64,000 bases of DNA, taken from contig JADANN010000366.1 of assembly GCA_018806985.1 (NCBI GenBank), positions 1,984,001-2,048,000 on the forward strand, in the 5' to 3' direction. Positions within the stretch are counted from its first letter, which is position 1; each line of letters starts with the position of its first letter. The DNA is from Angiostrongylus vasorum. Taxonomy: Eukaryota; Nematoda; Chromadorea; Rhabditida; Metastrongylidae. Of this stretch, positions 1-11,707 are shown piece by piece. Made by a program: the position numbers and the translations under genes. Under the pieces are notes generated by a model, which was not told the DNA's origin, ran no database searches, and was given only the letters and a program-made list of their open reading frames with translations.

Positions 1-1315
1 GACCAGTTGCGTATTTGAGCATATCGAGACATATATATTGGAGACGGGTTGAAAAAAAAATGTTAGGAAACGGAACGAGAAGGCAAAGAAGATGCATAGT
101 TTTTAAAAAGGGAAACCGATGATGTGGAGGTACTCGAACAGACACGCCACGGGCTTGACATTGATACAGGAGCTTGCCAGTTTCACCGTATTCACTAATA
201 GTCTAGTGCCGGATGAAATTATTGTGGAATTGGCGACTGTTCAACACAGGGAAGGTTTTTCCTTGGAGTTCTGGGATACCTGTGGTAGGGCGTTCTCAGA
301 TCTTCATCAAAGGTAGTCGCCAGCTTTAACGGGCTGAACGAAACGAGCTGATCGCAGAGAAGATTGGCATTGATTTTTTTGACCCCCATAGTAGTTTGAG
401 CTTTATTGGCCCACATAGATGTCGAACTACGACTCGTTTTGTCAAATTTTACGTTTCTCAAAGCACAGGCACAGTTCTGTAATGGTTTATGCACTGGAAA
501 TGCTCTTATTGTTAGGTAAATCTGCATTTGTCGACCTCGTTATTCTTTTCTGTTTGGTGTCTATAGAAGGGTTTTGTTACCACATTATTGAATAAGAAGC
601 GAGTAAAGCATTGATTTTAATTCACGGCATAAGCGGCGAGGAAATGTTTGCCAAGGACTCGTTGCAAGAAATTGTGCGTTGGACTATGCATTACGAGAAC
701 AAATAAATATTTAAGAATAAATATTGAATAGAATCAATAGTCACATTTTTCAAATGCATATTCATTGCTCATTTGATTTTCCTCACTCGTGTGGTACGAA
801 CAACAACGTACTTCTCATACCAGTTACTTTAGTTTTCTTCTGACTTGTCGCATAGCTTGCCGGCCGCTGCCTTGCCATGTATAATAGCTACTAACACCAA
901 CGGAAATGACAACAGCCTCTTCTGTTTACATGACCGCATAGAGTGCAAATGCTAGCTATAAAACTAAATCCACCAGTGATTTTGTTACTGTGTTTCTGTC
1001 ACGTGTGTCTGTCTTTCTTAGCAATGGGACCATGGCTGAGGCAGTAAAATGGTTAAAGGTACGACTTTGACTGCTGGCTGAGTGATGCTTGCTCAACAAC
1101 GCATTTCCTACTTACGTGAGACCACTTCGAACTAGAGCTTACATAGTCGACCTCTGATCTAGGTCTCTACGCTAGTAATTCTTTTTTTCCGTCGAAGAGG
1201 TAAAATCGCCTATGTGGAAGTTTATTCACAACTAATTGGGTCCTTGAGTCGTCTCAGTGTGAAATATACAGCAATCGACCACATCCTTAGAAAAAGAAAA
1301 TGGATCCTGGATGAC
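1..1315. other. No recognisable gene
   Basis: AT-rich sequence with short open frames on both strands. None of them resembles a known family or shows convincing splice structure. I see no repeat shared with the rest of the window until about 1316. Confidence 0.4.
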
Positions 1316-1860
1316 AAGAACAAAAAGCAGAATGTCTCCAACAGGCCCAGAGCCAATTCTATTACAAATTCTTCAAGTATTCGGCAATGGAAAAAATAAA
1401 ATATAAGAACGACCGTAATATCACAGGACATCCAAAGCAACTAGCACACATTATGTAGACGACGAATCATCTAATAGCAACATAGTTACAAGCATTTTTT
1501 TGGCACTTTGCATGAGCAACGGAGTGAAAGGCACTGGATATGAAGACAAGTCAGTTATCACGGGAGCGTTCAGAGTGAATCATGTGAACAATATTAAGAG
1601 ACAATGAAACCAAACCTAAGAGTAGTCCACACCACACTTGACTAACTTTATTGTTTTTTTGTTTTGCCTATGAAGAACGTGGTAGGACAGCCGGTTAACA
1701 ATTCTTTCCATAAGATCCTTGTGACGAATTCCTATCTGAACCAAGGAGAAGTGATGAAATGTAGGGGGCAATAATTGAAAAGAGTGAAATGAACGCTTTG
1801 ACTTGGACGTATGGCAAATGCGTATGAAGATGGAGATAGTTGGATAACTCGATGACGATG
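1316..1860 (-). repeat. Unclassified repeat U1, copy A
   Basis: This segment matches 41333-41820 over most of its length. Shared blocks include the starts near 1321 and 41341 and the ends near 1800-1858 and 41758-41815. A block of about 60 bp around 1740-1800 is absent from the other copy. On the minus strand the two copies keep one reading frame, with matching words such as LIVIELSN, HTHLPYV, KDL.ERIV and VKC.VDY followed by a stop in both. That suggests a decayed coding region of an unknown mobile element. I do not recognise the protein. Confidence 0.6.
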
Positions 1861-1884
1861 AGTGCGGCCGCGAGCGATGCACAC

Positions 1885-2200
1885 CCAGGGTTCAAAATAT
1901 CATTTTGAAATAGGGCGCCAGGTCACGTGTGACAGTGAGGCATTCGTCTTTCCGATTTTCACCTTTGGATTTTTGAAGTTTATCCAAAACGCCTCAAGAG
2001 TTTCACGCGTTGCAAAAAAAATATCAACTCATCAAGTTTTTCGTAAGCTTCCCAGTTAATGGTTTGAGACCAGTCCCGTAGGGTCCTACAAGGATGAGGA
2101 ATGTTACGGGTTCAGGTCAAAAAAATCAGCCTTGAGAATGGGGCGTGGTCACGCGTAGCCATAAGGCACTTTGAAATTCTACTGGCTGGAATGATAAAGT
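1885..2200 (-). mobile_element. Penelope-like element fragment (3' end)
   Basis: On the minus strand this corresponds to the C-terminal end of the GIY-YIG endonuclease region and the following 3' sequence of the Penelope-like elements elsewhere in the window (compare 61340-61480 and 3660-3750). It is short, shifted in frame and non-coding now. Two partly overlapping similar pieces, about 1885-2055 and 2060-2200, lie side by side. Confidence 0.6.
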
Positions 2201-2264
2201 AATCTCAAAGGGAAAACCCGAAAACCTGCTAAGCAAATCCCATAAGTCAGCTTCATGAACGATG

Positions 2265-3870
2265 AAACACCATTGCGAAAGTAGCAGGGAGTCAAACTAT
2301 GGTCGATAACATGGAAGAAAAGTCAAGAGTTTTTAGGTCGTATGTTACTATCCACTAATGATCTGGCGTCTACCGACCGCTCAACCTTCAAGGTTAGACC
2401 CAACATCAGCTATGTAGACGGCCTCACCAATTACCCAGGTTAGAAACCAAATTGTCATCCAGTTGGTGAAAGATATTCTAGCCCATCTCACGAGTATTCA
2501 AATATTTATGGATCTGCAACGTAATGCACGCCCTAACAGCCCGTATGTGGTGGATTGCCTCAACATTACCGTCCTTAGTAGAACCGCGTTGAATGTATCT
2601 GCTATGCAACTTATCCTCGATCTTCTTATGCAACAGGAAGGAGCAATAAAGAACAATAAACACCTGTTGTTTCTTAATTTAGAAACTCCCGCCTCTGTTA
2701 AGAAGTGCTCAATCAATCCACTTATCTGCTAAATCTTTACATGGCCCAAGAAGTATCTCAAACTAATGAAAGACAATGGTTAAGTGAGTTGCACCATGCC
2801 TTGCCGCTGCGCTTACGTCTAAGGTGGATGCATCAGTAATAAATTCCCGGCCATTAAGTGCTATATAGACGAGTGTTTTGTCATTAGCTTTACGCAAGAG
2901 GAGATGAAAACGTGTTTAAAGATGTTGAACGAACAGTCAAAATATGTAAAAATTCACCCGAGAGGAACCCGAAGAAAACTGGATTCCACTTCTAAACCTT
3001 CAAATTAACCTATCCGTAAACGACCATATCATCAAGTGATACCGAAAATCAAGTACCAAAAATGTACTGGCTCACTGCCTTTCCTCTCACCCTGCACACA
3101 CAGAAACAGCGCATATGAGAAACATGTTTCGAACAGCCAGCTGCCTGTGCTCAAGGGAGAGAGCAGAAGGAAGATTCGCTGAAATTGCCGCAGCAACTAC
3201 CCATTCCCAGTGGCTACGAAGCTGTAGCTCCTCGGGATAGGTTTAAAAGAGATACCACGACTCCAAACGATAATTATAGAAAGAAGATTCCATTCATCCA
3301 GCCCTACATTTCCAATAAAATAGGTGCTAGTTCGTATCCCCTGGTATGACTGCCTTTACACAACGCAAAAATCGCACAATATCCCCTAAATGTAGAGATG
3401 GTAGTACGTCAGTTCACGCGTGGTTCATCTAACCGTTGGTAATGCGCCTGGAAACGAAACATTGGCGAAAAAAATTCAGTCAGCATGCGTATGGAAGGAC
3501 ATCTAGTCGGTAATTTTAAAGGCAAGTACTTCACAAGGCCAGCATAAGACACAAAAGCACAAATGAAAGAATTTGAAGTTAAAGTTACTATACTCGCACG
3601 GTAATCCGAAACACGACCGCCTAGAACTCTCGAAGCGTTTTGAACAAATCTCGAAAATCCAAAAACGATCCGCGAGGGGGAGTGCTTTGTGATAAAGCGT
3701 GACCTCGCCCTATACCTCAACCCAATTTTCTGAGCTGAGCCAGGCATATTCCTAGCCCATCTTAGACTCTGTGCTGCCAGTCTGCAGCAAATAACTGGAA
3801 GGCTTAAAAGTAACAAAGCGGTGAGTGTTTAGAAGAATCTGTTTGTTATTCGAATGAAAATTTACGTACT
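2265..3870 (+). mobile_element. Decayed Penelope-like retroelement
   Basis: A full-direction but heavily mutated PLE. The open frame at 2463-2732 aligns with the finger/palm region of the reverse transcriptase at 17808-18100. The motif A aspartate of SFDVTALYTNV is lost here (the equivalent reads CLNITVLSRT). Further on, 2900-3200 matches the palm and thumb and 3500-3750 matches the GIY-YIG endonuclease on the + strand. The 3' terminus near 3820-3870 resembles 28030-28080. Frameshifts and stops throughout make it dead. Confidence 0.7.
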
Positions 3871-4682
3871 AGATTTCTTCTGCCGTGCTTATGAGAGTGC
3901 TTGCCTGAATGGAACTCCATGCTATACGCAGCATCTAGTTTAATCCTTGTAAAAGTTATGGATATGAAACAAATTATAAGAGACCGTGTTAACGCGAAAA
4001 ACTGCATTTGCAGGTTAGCTTCCGAACTTGCAAAATAATGCAGAAAGTGATAGAAGATCTCATGGAGAGAAGAGCAGCAAGAATGGCCTGCGCTGCAGAG
4101 GCTGTGAAAAGTGGTGGCAAAGCAAGCTGCAGCTTCGTCATTTGCAAAAATCAAGACGACTGCATCTGACGCGTAGACGGAACAATTGCAGATTCTAGAG
4201 AGGAAATAGAGACAATCATCCACGATTACTACTCTAATTTTTTCAAAAGTCACGTTCACGATCCCTCATTTGAAAGAAACAAGCATAGATATATCGTCTA
4301 ACCGGTTCCCTCTTGCGAAATTCGACATGCTTTTTCGTCGATTAAGAGTCAAACAACGCCTGGTATAGAAAACATAGAACTTTAACTTTCGCCAGTCTCA
4401 TCAAAACATTGAGTCGGCTATTTACTCATTACCTGTCAGAATGCAAGGTTCCTATCCAGTGGAAGACAAGCGAGATTGGGTTATTATTCAAGAAAAGCGA
4501 CCGATACGATGACGGAAAATATAGCCGAATTTGCTTGATGTCGGTTGTCAACAAACTTCTCACTCGAGCCACTCTGAGCAACACTGACGGAACAGTCATT
4601 GAAGCACAGCCACGTAAGCATTCAGGGTTTCGAAAAAGATTTAGAGGGATGGAACACTTCTGCACAAGATTACTCATTGACT

Positions 4683-5172
4683 TGTTATTTTATTTCTTTG
4701 TTTGCACACAAGCTGACGCTTCGACGAAATTCGCCTTTCTCAGAGCTTTATTCGTGCGGTGTTTCACTCCTATGGATTAAGGCTCGGTGCCACAACGAAG
4801 ACCCACATCGCAATGAAAACTGCTGCGGACGCCCAGTTCGATTCTTTGCCATTTAGAAGAAGAGTGAAGGCTTCGAAACGATAACCGCTGTAGAGACTTA
4901 AACTTGTGCAGTGGAGCGTTTGAACTATTATGTTCAATAACCCAAGTATTAGTGGTAGTCTCTATAGTGGCTATCGTTTCGAAGCTTTCACCTTCTTCTA
5001 GATGGCAAAGAATCGAGCTGGGCGTCCGCAGCAGTTTTCTATTGCGATGTGGGTCTTCATTGTGGCACCGAGCTTAATCCATAAAAGTGAAACACCGCTC
5101 TAACAAAGCTCTGAGAAAGGCAAAATCCGCTGAAACGTCGGCTTGTGCGTGAATAAAGAAATGAAATAACAC
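4683..5172. repeat. Fold-back element with hammerhead-like ends
   Basis: Two inverted arms of about 216 bp (4683-4898 and 4957-5172), clearly alike but imperfect, flank a 58-bp loop. The outer part of each arm resembles the terminal repeat of the PLEs, including the sequence 'CTGAGAAAGGC...GAAACGTCGGC' at about 5110-5145 (+). The inner part (4745-4898) is unrelated to PLE coding sequence. It interrupts the RTE element, so it inserted later. Confidence 0.8.
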
Positions 5173-5212
5173 ATCGTGTGACGCTAAACAAAAAATATAA
5201 AGAATTATCCAA

Positions 5213-5245
5213 TCAATGCAGAGGTTAATAGAAAGTCGGTCGAGG
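5213..5245 (+). repeat. PLE tail motif
   Basis: Contains 'AGAGGTTAATAGAAAGTCG', which recurs next to hammerhead-bearing ends at about 12152, 15935 (inverted), 32887 (inverted), 57207 and 58500. It lies just outside the right arm of the fold-back and appears to be the conserved tail of these elements. Confidence 0.6.
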
Positions 5246-5784
5246 GAGTTCCTCACTGAGGTATTGCGAGAGTCCAAGAGACCGCTCTCACTTTCAGCAG
5301 TACAAATAAAACTATCGAATCAGGTGAGCTAGAAGCAATCATAGAAGCTGTGGATAATCAGGGTTTTCCTACTCACTTTATAAAGATTCTTCGTGAGCTA
5401 TGTAAAGATTGCCAAACCATAATACTGTCATTCTAAAGCGATATTAATATTGAAGTAAAAGGAGGGGTTAGACAACAAGATAACGTTCCCCCCAGAATTA
5501 TATTCATCCATAATTATTTGCGGCTATCGTCCTGAACCAGCGAACACTCGAATGGGACCACATTGGAATAAAAAATCGAATATTGGCAATTACACTATCT
5601 TCGCTTTGCTGATGACATCATTCATATAGCGACAAACATTATCCGAGCGAATCCAATGATTGCCGACTTTGATAAAGCCTTTGGAAAATCAGCCTTCGAA
5701 TAAATCTCATAAAAAAGATGTTCGTGAGGGACGGGTTAGTTTCGCTCGCCCCATTCACGGTCAAAGAGAGGAATATCTCAAGTA

Positions 5785-6090
5785 TGTTTACTTTTTTTTA
5801 TTTTTTTACTTTCTACAATGTTAACGGCAGGGCATTATGCGGAATCAACCACAATGATGCTGAGATACTAGCAAAACTTGGACCACAGGCTCCACAGATC
5901 AATCCCGTTGACGGGTGATTGCTGATGCCAATAATAGAGAAAAAAAATAGCTGAGAGAAACGGAGAGCAAGAGACTTGCATAGTGTGTAATGCGCGAGCC
6001 CCGGAAAGGGAAAACGTGGTTCGATCTGGCCCGCTGTCCCAGTTTTGCGATTATCTCAGTATCGTTGTGGTTGATTTCGCATGCCTCCAA
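5785..6090 (+). repeat. MITE family M1-like insertion
   Basis: Shares blocks with 12695-12960, 25290-25570, 26885-27265 and 57285-57500: a 'TGCTGAGATA' start, a 'CAAAACT.GGACC.CAG' block and the pair 'ATCAATCCC.T..CGGGTGATTGCTGATG'. It splits the C-terminal part of the RTE element, so it is a mobile insertion. No coding capacity. Confidence 0.6.
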
Positions 6091-6829
6091 GTACTTCAGC
6101 TACGTCTATCTAGGTTGCGAAATCAATATAATGAACGACTTGGCACCAAAACTGAGCAGGAGGGAGTGAGTTGTTTCGAGAGCATTCAAGAGCAATGAGG
6201 ATATAATGAGATGTACGAAGAACGTCCGATTCCATAACCACATCTTCGTCTCCATGATTCTTTCTGCCTCAACGTATGCGTCAGAAACCTGGTCGCTGCT
6301 CAAGCAGAATGGAAGATCACTCAGTATTGTTGAACGCAGAGTCGAAAGGACGATGCAAGGAGTCTCTCGTGTCACCCAAGTGAGGAAATGGATTTAAAGC
6401 TCCGGTCTATGTCAACGATCAAAAATCAAAGATCTCGTTAGGTACGCAAAGCTGTCTAAGACAATATCAGCCAGACACGTTATGCATATGAACGACAACT
6501 AATGGACAACAGTCGTTAGCGACTGGATTCCTCGAAATGTGGAACGCACAGCAGAAATATCACGACCCAATGCTCCAAGTTGTTCACGAAAACTTTCAAA
6601 GAAAGAGGTGATGCTCAACGAGTTCCCGTTCTTGGGAACAGCAGATCCCCTTGCACTCCCCATGCATGCGATAGGGAGAAATGGAATGTTTACTGGCCCC
6701 GCTCAAGCCATTCGACTATAAACGGGATGACAGGTAGTACAGGTGGTAACGTAAGTAATGCAAGCAATGGTCGCTTAGAGAAGAGAATTTTTTACAAAGC
6801 ATCCAAAAGGTATCATGAAGCACTACCAT

Positions 6830-7096
6830 TAGGACATCAATCGAGCTAAAATCTCGCCCACTTACGTATTTCTTCGGACACTTCTCTAGCTGAAGCAAAT
6901 GATATCTTCTTCAAGGGTGGTGCGTCGCACGAGACGTTTGACAGTAATACGAATTATGAACGAGATGAAATAGTAAATGATGGCTTCTGGCTCGAAGATT
7001 CTGGAAATGTTGTGGTTTTGAGTGGGATGAATCTTGACAGAGCACTTTTATTTACGTATACTGCCGTGAGGGTCTCAGAGGAAATCGAGCTCTAAA
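6830..7096 (-). repeat. Unclassified repeat U1, copy B (partial)
   Basis: Matches 41850-42020, for example 'GCGAATGATATCTTCTTC' against the 6896-6915 region and 'GAAATCGAGCTCT' at both ends. Minus-strand translation again shows an 'SLQ..K.PKKY' word in both copies. It is the part of U1 missing from copy A. Confidence 0.6.
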
Positions 7097-7489
7097 AGAT
7101 ATCTCTAAAAAATCGTACTATCGTGAAATGATTGAATACACATTCCAGAAATAGAAGACTTGGAGTATCCTACCGATGTAACAAGTCGAAGAAGCAGATA
7201 CGTAGGGTGTCGCCATATCTTATTTAAACAGATGTCACGAACAGATTTCTCAGCTGATTAAAAGGAGGCATTCATTTTCCTCACTTGTATTCTGCTTAAT
7301 TCCATGAAGTCAATACATTTGCTCCTTCATGAAGTGGCAGAAGTGCTTGAACTATTGTGGGTCAAGGCTATTTGAAAAGAGTTGGCTGCCTATCCCAACA
7401 TGTGTCGATAGTATTGAAAATCTACATATGCATGAAGTTTCGATGGAAAATTGTTGACAAAACACATTAAATTGCTAAGAGACACCGTG
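7097..7489. other. No recognisable gene
   Basis: No family resemblance or repeat match was seen in this stretch. Confidence 0.35.
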
Positions 7490-7690
7490 AGGATCCACAT
7501 GGTGTGGTGGTGAAAGCGTTACTCCACGGAAAGGTCAATAGCGCGTTCTGTTTCCACCGCAGACACCTGCGGTCTAGAGTTTTGCAAATAGCTCAGGATC
7601 ATTGGAGTTATACTTCGCAATATACCCTGCAATTAAAAAGAGTAGGCAGTAAATAATAAGTTAAAATTGCTAAAAAACAGTCTTAAATAA
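7490..7690 (-). repeat. MITE family M1, half copy
   Basis: Reverse-complement match to 12695-12880. It includes the 'CTGCGGTC.AGAGTTTTGCAAAT' block and the terminal block with 'CGCAATATACCCTGC' and 'GTAGGCAGTAAATAATAAG'. Non-coding. Confidence 0.6.
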
Positions 7691-7804
7691 TCATTAATTG
7701 CTTTCTACTCCAACGTACTAACACAAAGTCTCTTAGAAAAGAAAGTCGATGGCGAACTCGCTGCGAAAACTCTGCCTTTAATCCACTGAAACAGAGCTCT
7801 CTAA

Positions 7805-8060
7805 CAATTCATAGTGCTTCCGGATGTTTGACGTTGGTCACATGTTACCTTGTAGAAACTGTCCATACAAAAGGCAGTTTGTTATCGGAGGATCAATGCA
7901 ACGAGTCAGCAGAAATCAAATTATTGCCATATTGAAACATTGCTTGTAGGACAGGTGAGCAAATTCGTCACGAAGTTTAATTGCATAAAAGTGGCATCGA
8001 GTAGCATCGACAACATAATCACCACCAACGACAGCAACATTTTTCCCCTTGATTATTGTT
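7805..8060 (+). repeat. Dispersed repeat R2, copy A
   Basis: Resembles 30690-30930 over about 240 bp. Shared words include 'TGTTTGACGT', 'ATTGAAACA.TGCTT', 'GAGCAAATTCGT.ACGAA' and 'GTGGCATCGAGTA'. Type unknown. Confidence 0.5.
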
Positions 8061-8139
8061 CTACTATTGTTTTTTTGTGGAGTACAATATTCCTCCCAAA
8101 GGTTTACTGCATTATCGTGGCTAGGGAGGTCTTATTGGG

Positions 8140-8475
8140 TATCGGGCTGCTGTCTACAGCGAGGGTATTCATCACTCCGGCGGGGTCTCCTAAGCCGAGG
8201 AGTCCTGCGTTTGCACCACGAAGACTAGCAAAGTGTAAACCAATACAAGAATCCACTACAGTACTGGCATCAAACTAGTCTCATGGTGGCATATCTCCCC
8301 CTGGTCCACAAGCGCGGCGACTGCCTGTGTTGGTGACGACCTGGGGTAGACTATGGTTAGGCTGACCTCAAGGACTCCAAGGGAACACGGTGGGCAAAGT
8401 AACAAAACTCCGAAAAGTGGACAATATGCTGGGGCCCGCACGACCAATGAGGACGGGACCTCCAAGCACCCGAGT
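8140..8475 (+). repeat. Dispersed repeat R3, copy A
   Basis: Similar to 9836-10180 in the same orientation and to 33246-33600 in the opposite one. Shared blocks: 'GGTATTCATC', 'CATGGTGGC.AATCTC', 'GTGACGACCTGGGG' and 'AAC.CTCCGAA'. It is probably a short non-autonomous element. I could not place clear pol III boxes. Confidence 0.6.
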
Positions 8476-9154
8476 AAGTAAGAGTACAGTATTTACAAAC
8501 GTCTACGGTTCAATGGAAGCAGTCATATATTTGTTAAACAGCTTAAAAAGTCTTGAAAATGTGCACTAGTAGCACTGTTCAAAATTGCTTCACTTGGTCA
8601 TTTTTTGCGACATATCTGGAAAAATTGCAGTAATACTTGCTTGCGTGCTTGGATAGTTCGATGTCCTGTCATATCGAGTACTGTGGGCTCGAGCACATTT
8701 TCCATTCGATTCTTTCCCTAGTACACTAAAAAGACAAACCTGGCGAGAGTTAGAATCTCTTTTACTACCATTCCTAGGCAGGTCGATCTTACGCGGTATC
8801 TCCCAAGGGTCTGAGGAATTTTTCTTTTGAAGGTATGATGTCACATGGTTTGCATGCAGTACACATGGTTTATGAGTTCCATTTAGAAGGATGTCGGTCT
8901 AATGTAAACTTGTCTTATACCTGCTCTTTTCTGCATGCTTGCATCGTTAATCCAGCTTCAGAGCGTTGTATTCCGGGGGCTTGTTCATCTAGAAGTAGTT
9001 GTAGAAATAACTTCTAGCTATAATTAGCTAACTTTCTAGGCAACAAATGAGAGAAATATGAGATTGAACTCACCAGCGGTTGGGTGACAGCGTCGTGGAC
9101 TTTCGTCATAAAAAGGTTTTCAAATCGGTTTCTGTGAAATTGCAATATTTAGAG

Positions 9155-9292
9155 ATGAACACTATTCTACTGCTTGGTGCTTCAACCGTAATGATGCATT
9201 GCGTCATACCCAATGAATACACAGAAATCAACGGTATCTTTAAAACGGAAGGTGAACAGAAAGAAAAGCACAGTATCCTCACCAAGCCTAAG
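9155..9292 (+). CDS. Astacin copy A exon 1: signal peptide
   Basis: ATG followed by a hydrophobic stretch (ILLLGASTVMM) typical of a secretory signal, then a charged propeptide start. It ends at a good splice donor, AAG|GTAAGA. The start is supported by the aligned ATG at 31684 in copy B. Confidence 0.6.
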
Positions 9293-9835
9293 GTAAGAAT
9301 TCAGCTAAAACCTTGTACTGCCTAGAAGCGAATTCTTTTAGACCGAGAAGACAAACAAACCAGGGCTAAAGGTAACGCTGAAACAGTTTTTTTTCTCTGC
9401 ACTTTTCGCTTTTCGTACTCCCAGAGAAAACTTTGACTACTTAACAGGAGATCGCGGAGGAACCCGGAAATTACAGTGCGACAATAAAGACTGTTATTTT
9501 TAAAATCGTTTCTAGACGAGCTAGTGGGTGGAATGCTTCTCAAAGCGACATTGTCCTGACAAGGTGTTTTAATGCTTAGAAAATAGACCTAGTGATATGC
9601 TTGTAATGGATTTATCGTATTCAGAAGGCAGAAGGATCAAATTTTCCAGGAGAAGGTGGCCGGTGCACTCAAAAGAGGCAGGTGTTCACCGACGATGACG
9701 ACGGGAACTCGACATGGAAAGACGGTGTTTTCTATACGTTCAACACATCAGGATAGTTTTTTTGGAAATTGTTTCACGTTTAACTGAACAAGTTGCCAAT
9801 TTTGTTTTTTAAGAGCGTAAAAATAATAGGCGGTT

Positions 9836-10180
9836 ACTGAGTGTCGGGCTGAGACACACAGCGGGGTATTCATCCCGTCGGCAGGGTCTCCCAAGCTGAG
9901 AAGGAGATCGGCGTTTCCATCAGAAAGCCCAAATAAGAGTACACCAATAGAAAAAATTCACCACCGTCTTGGTATCAAGCTAGTCGCATGGTGGCAAATC
10001 TCTCCTCTGATCCACAAGGGCGACGACTCTCTGTCAAGGTGACGACCTGGGGGCAGATTTTGGCCAGACTGTCCTCGGGACTCCAGGGAATCGCAATGGC
10101 TAAACCAGCAAATCTCCGAAGAATGGAAGTTTTTTGGGTTCTGCATTAGTGAAGACGGGCCATCCAGGAATGCTAACAAA
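9836..10180 (+). repeat. Dispersed repeat R3, copy B
   Basis: Second copy of the repeat at 8140-8475, same orientation. It lies in what would be the third intron of astacin copy A. Confidence 0.6.
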
Positions 10181-10190
10181 AAGTTCTAAA

Positions 10191-10465
10191 ACCAAAAGCT
10201 CTCGGTGTTGATCATTCCCTGAGGGATGCGCCGTGTATCGACTTCAACAAGCATCGTTTAGAGGTGATAGAATTCATATCCGGCCTTTACATTGACTCGC
10301 GGTGGCCTAGTGATGTATCGAGCCATTGCTGTTATCCTCGCTGACAAGTCTGGTACTAATTTGCCGACCCGGAGGAATGGAAGGCTTGGTGGGCCATGGG
10401 CGCAGGGGGATCGATTCCACGAGATAATTGCAGAGCGCCTCCGACCATTGCGCCACATGCGCTCT
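10191..10465 (-). mobile_element. tRNA-derived SINE family 1
   Basis: Reverse-orientation copy of the SINE at 32358-32640. On the minus strand the head 'TGTGGCGCAATGG' keeps the pol III A box, and 'GGAATCGATCC' is a B-box-like site. The tail has 'CTGAGGGATGCGCC..GT' (reversed). No coding potential. Confidence 0.75.
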
Positions 10466-10527
10466 TTTAGGATCCTAGTAAGTAAAAAATAATAAGGATT
10501 TCTAGAACTGAAGAAAGACAAGTAAGT

Positions 10528-10575
10528 GATAACAATAACAACATTAATAGTAACAACAATAATAATAGGAATTAA
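10528..10575. repeat. Simple repeat, AAC/AAT-rich
   Basis: Imperfect run of ATAACAATAACAACATT-type triplets. Confidence 0.7.
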
Positions 10576-10599
10576 AAGATTAGCGATAATAGCAGTGAT

Positions 10600-11250
10600 A
10601 AGCTGCAGTAGTAATGTGCTAGCTGGCTAGTGGAATATATAGTAGTTAGTCGGATTTGTCCACTGTCCGTCAGCTCTAGGTGTAATGCTCGACTTTGTAT
10701 GGGTTTGCCACGCGGATATTTTTTCCGTAACTGCTATGCACAACCTCGAGTTTGGATTAGAACAGTTTGTAGCAGTAACAACAATAAAATAATAAGAATA
10801 TGGTATATCCAGTAAGGTGGACAGTTACGAGAGAAGCATTTGTACGAGGCACAGGAGCACTGGGACGCGGGATCCTGAGGCGCTGGGGATACAGGGACTT
10901 ACACGCACACACTGTCTGGGAAAGGGCTACTACGTGACGAGTGGGGGCTTTTATATAGTGAACTAGAGACAAAGCTCAGAGAGAGTTTTAAGAGATTCTC
11001 AGAGCTAGTACAGTCTGATACAGCTACTTGCACAAAGGGTTCGTGGAGTCTATACAACAGCTTATAAAGAAAGTACATGTGAAAGAGAGCAACTACTCGT
11101 GCGGCGAGTTAATCTGAAAAGCGACACAAAGGCTTACAAAAAGGTCATGTGAAAGAGTGGAATATCTTGTGCAAAGGCTTTTGCAGAAAGTGCATTTGGA
11201 AATGGTACAACGACTTATACAGTACGAAAGGATAGATTTAATATACAACC
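10600..11250. other. No gene; loose internal repeats
   Basis: No recognisable gene. Around 11040-11220 there are loosely repeated units of about 60 bp, each with words such as 'GTGAAAGAG', 'CAAAGGCTT' and 'CTTATA', that is, a degenerate tandem array. Confidence 0.4.
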
Positions 11251-11288
11251 ACACGTTGCTGAGATATTTTCGTCTCAGCAACGTTGTG
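11251..11288. repeat. Hairpin of about 15 bp stem
   Basis: 'CGTTGCTGAGA' and 'TCTCAGCAACG' form a perfect 11-bp inverted repeat around the loop TATTTTCG, extended on both sides by CACA/TGTG with one bulge. Function unknown. Confidence 0.7.
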
Positions 11289-11707
11289 ATTGTATTTCGC
11301 TTAATGCCCTACCGTAAGAATTGTAGTGGGCGGAAAATGAAAGGAAAAACATTGAGATTTACGATAATTGCAAGTAAACAGTTAATATAGGAAACGTGCG
11401 TTACTACAGCGAAAAGGAACAATTTGAGGAATAGCTACTGTAAGAAACTCGAAAAAATGGATGAGGAGACTTCGGAAAATGAAGTCCAACAGTAAAAAAG
11501 AAAGGTAAAAGAGGAAAGATATAGTAATATAAATACTGCTGAATAATAGCCTTCCAAATAAGATAATAGGCTGTTCAGAAAATAGTGCGGGATTTGTATT
11601 TTTTACGAACAGTTTTTTTGAGTGCTATTTTGTTATTTTTCCACACGAGACTCATTTTATGCGTAGTCTCTCTATTTAATTAAATTGTAGCATGACTTGT
11701 ATAAATT

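Larger units (their letters stand above)
3900..6725 (+). pseudogene. RTE-type non-LTR retrotransposon, decayed and interrupted
   Basis: Translated fragments follow the order of an RTE (BovB-like) reverse transcriptase. About 4020-4670 gives the region before the palm, including WKTSEIGLLFKKSDR, the NYRPI-like KYSRICLMSVVNKLLT and the SGFRK block. About 5290-5770 gives a GGVRQ-like block and the catalytic FADD motif (RFADDII). About 6100-6710 gives the C-terminal RTE block with SETWSL, ERRVERTMQGVSR.TQVR, RHVMHMND and DWIPRNVERT. Stops and frame changes are frequent. Two later insertions split it: a fold-back at 4683-5172 and a MITE-like sequence at about 5785-6090. No intact ORF remains. RTE elements copy by target-primed reverse transcription and carry an upstream endonuclease domain, which I cannot identify here. 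Confidence 0.82.

Noticed and set aside
3409..3816. 135-residue open frame on the minus strand
   Set aside because: It is the antisense of the decayed PLE endonuclease region on the + strand.
8835..9017. Cys-rich 60-residue open frame ahead of astacin copy A
   Set aside because: Cysteine spacing matches no module I know (not clearly ShK or EGF), and there is no supporting splice context.
10630..10990. Possible tRNA or CRISPR-like repeats
   Set aside because: No cloverleaf could be drawn, and the loose repeats near 11100 are degenerate and unequal. CRISPR is not expected in a nematode nuclear genome.
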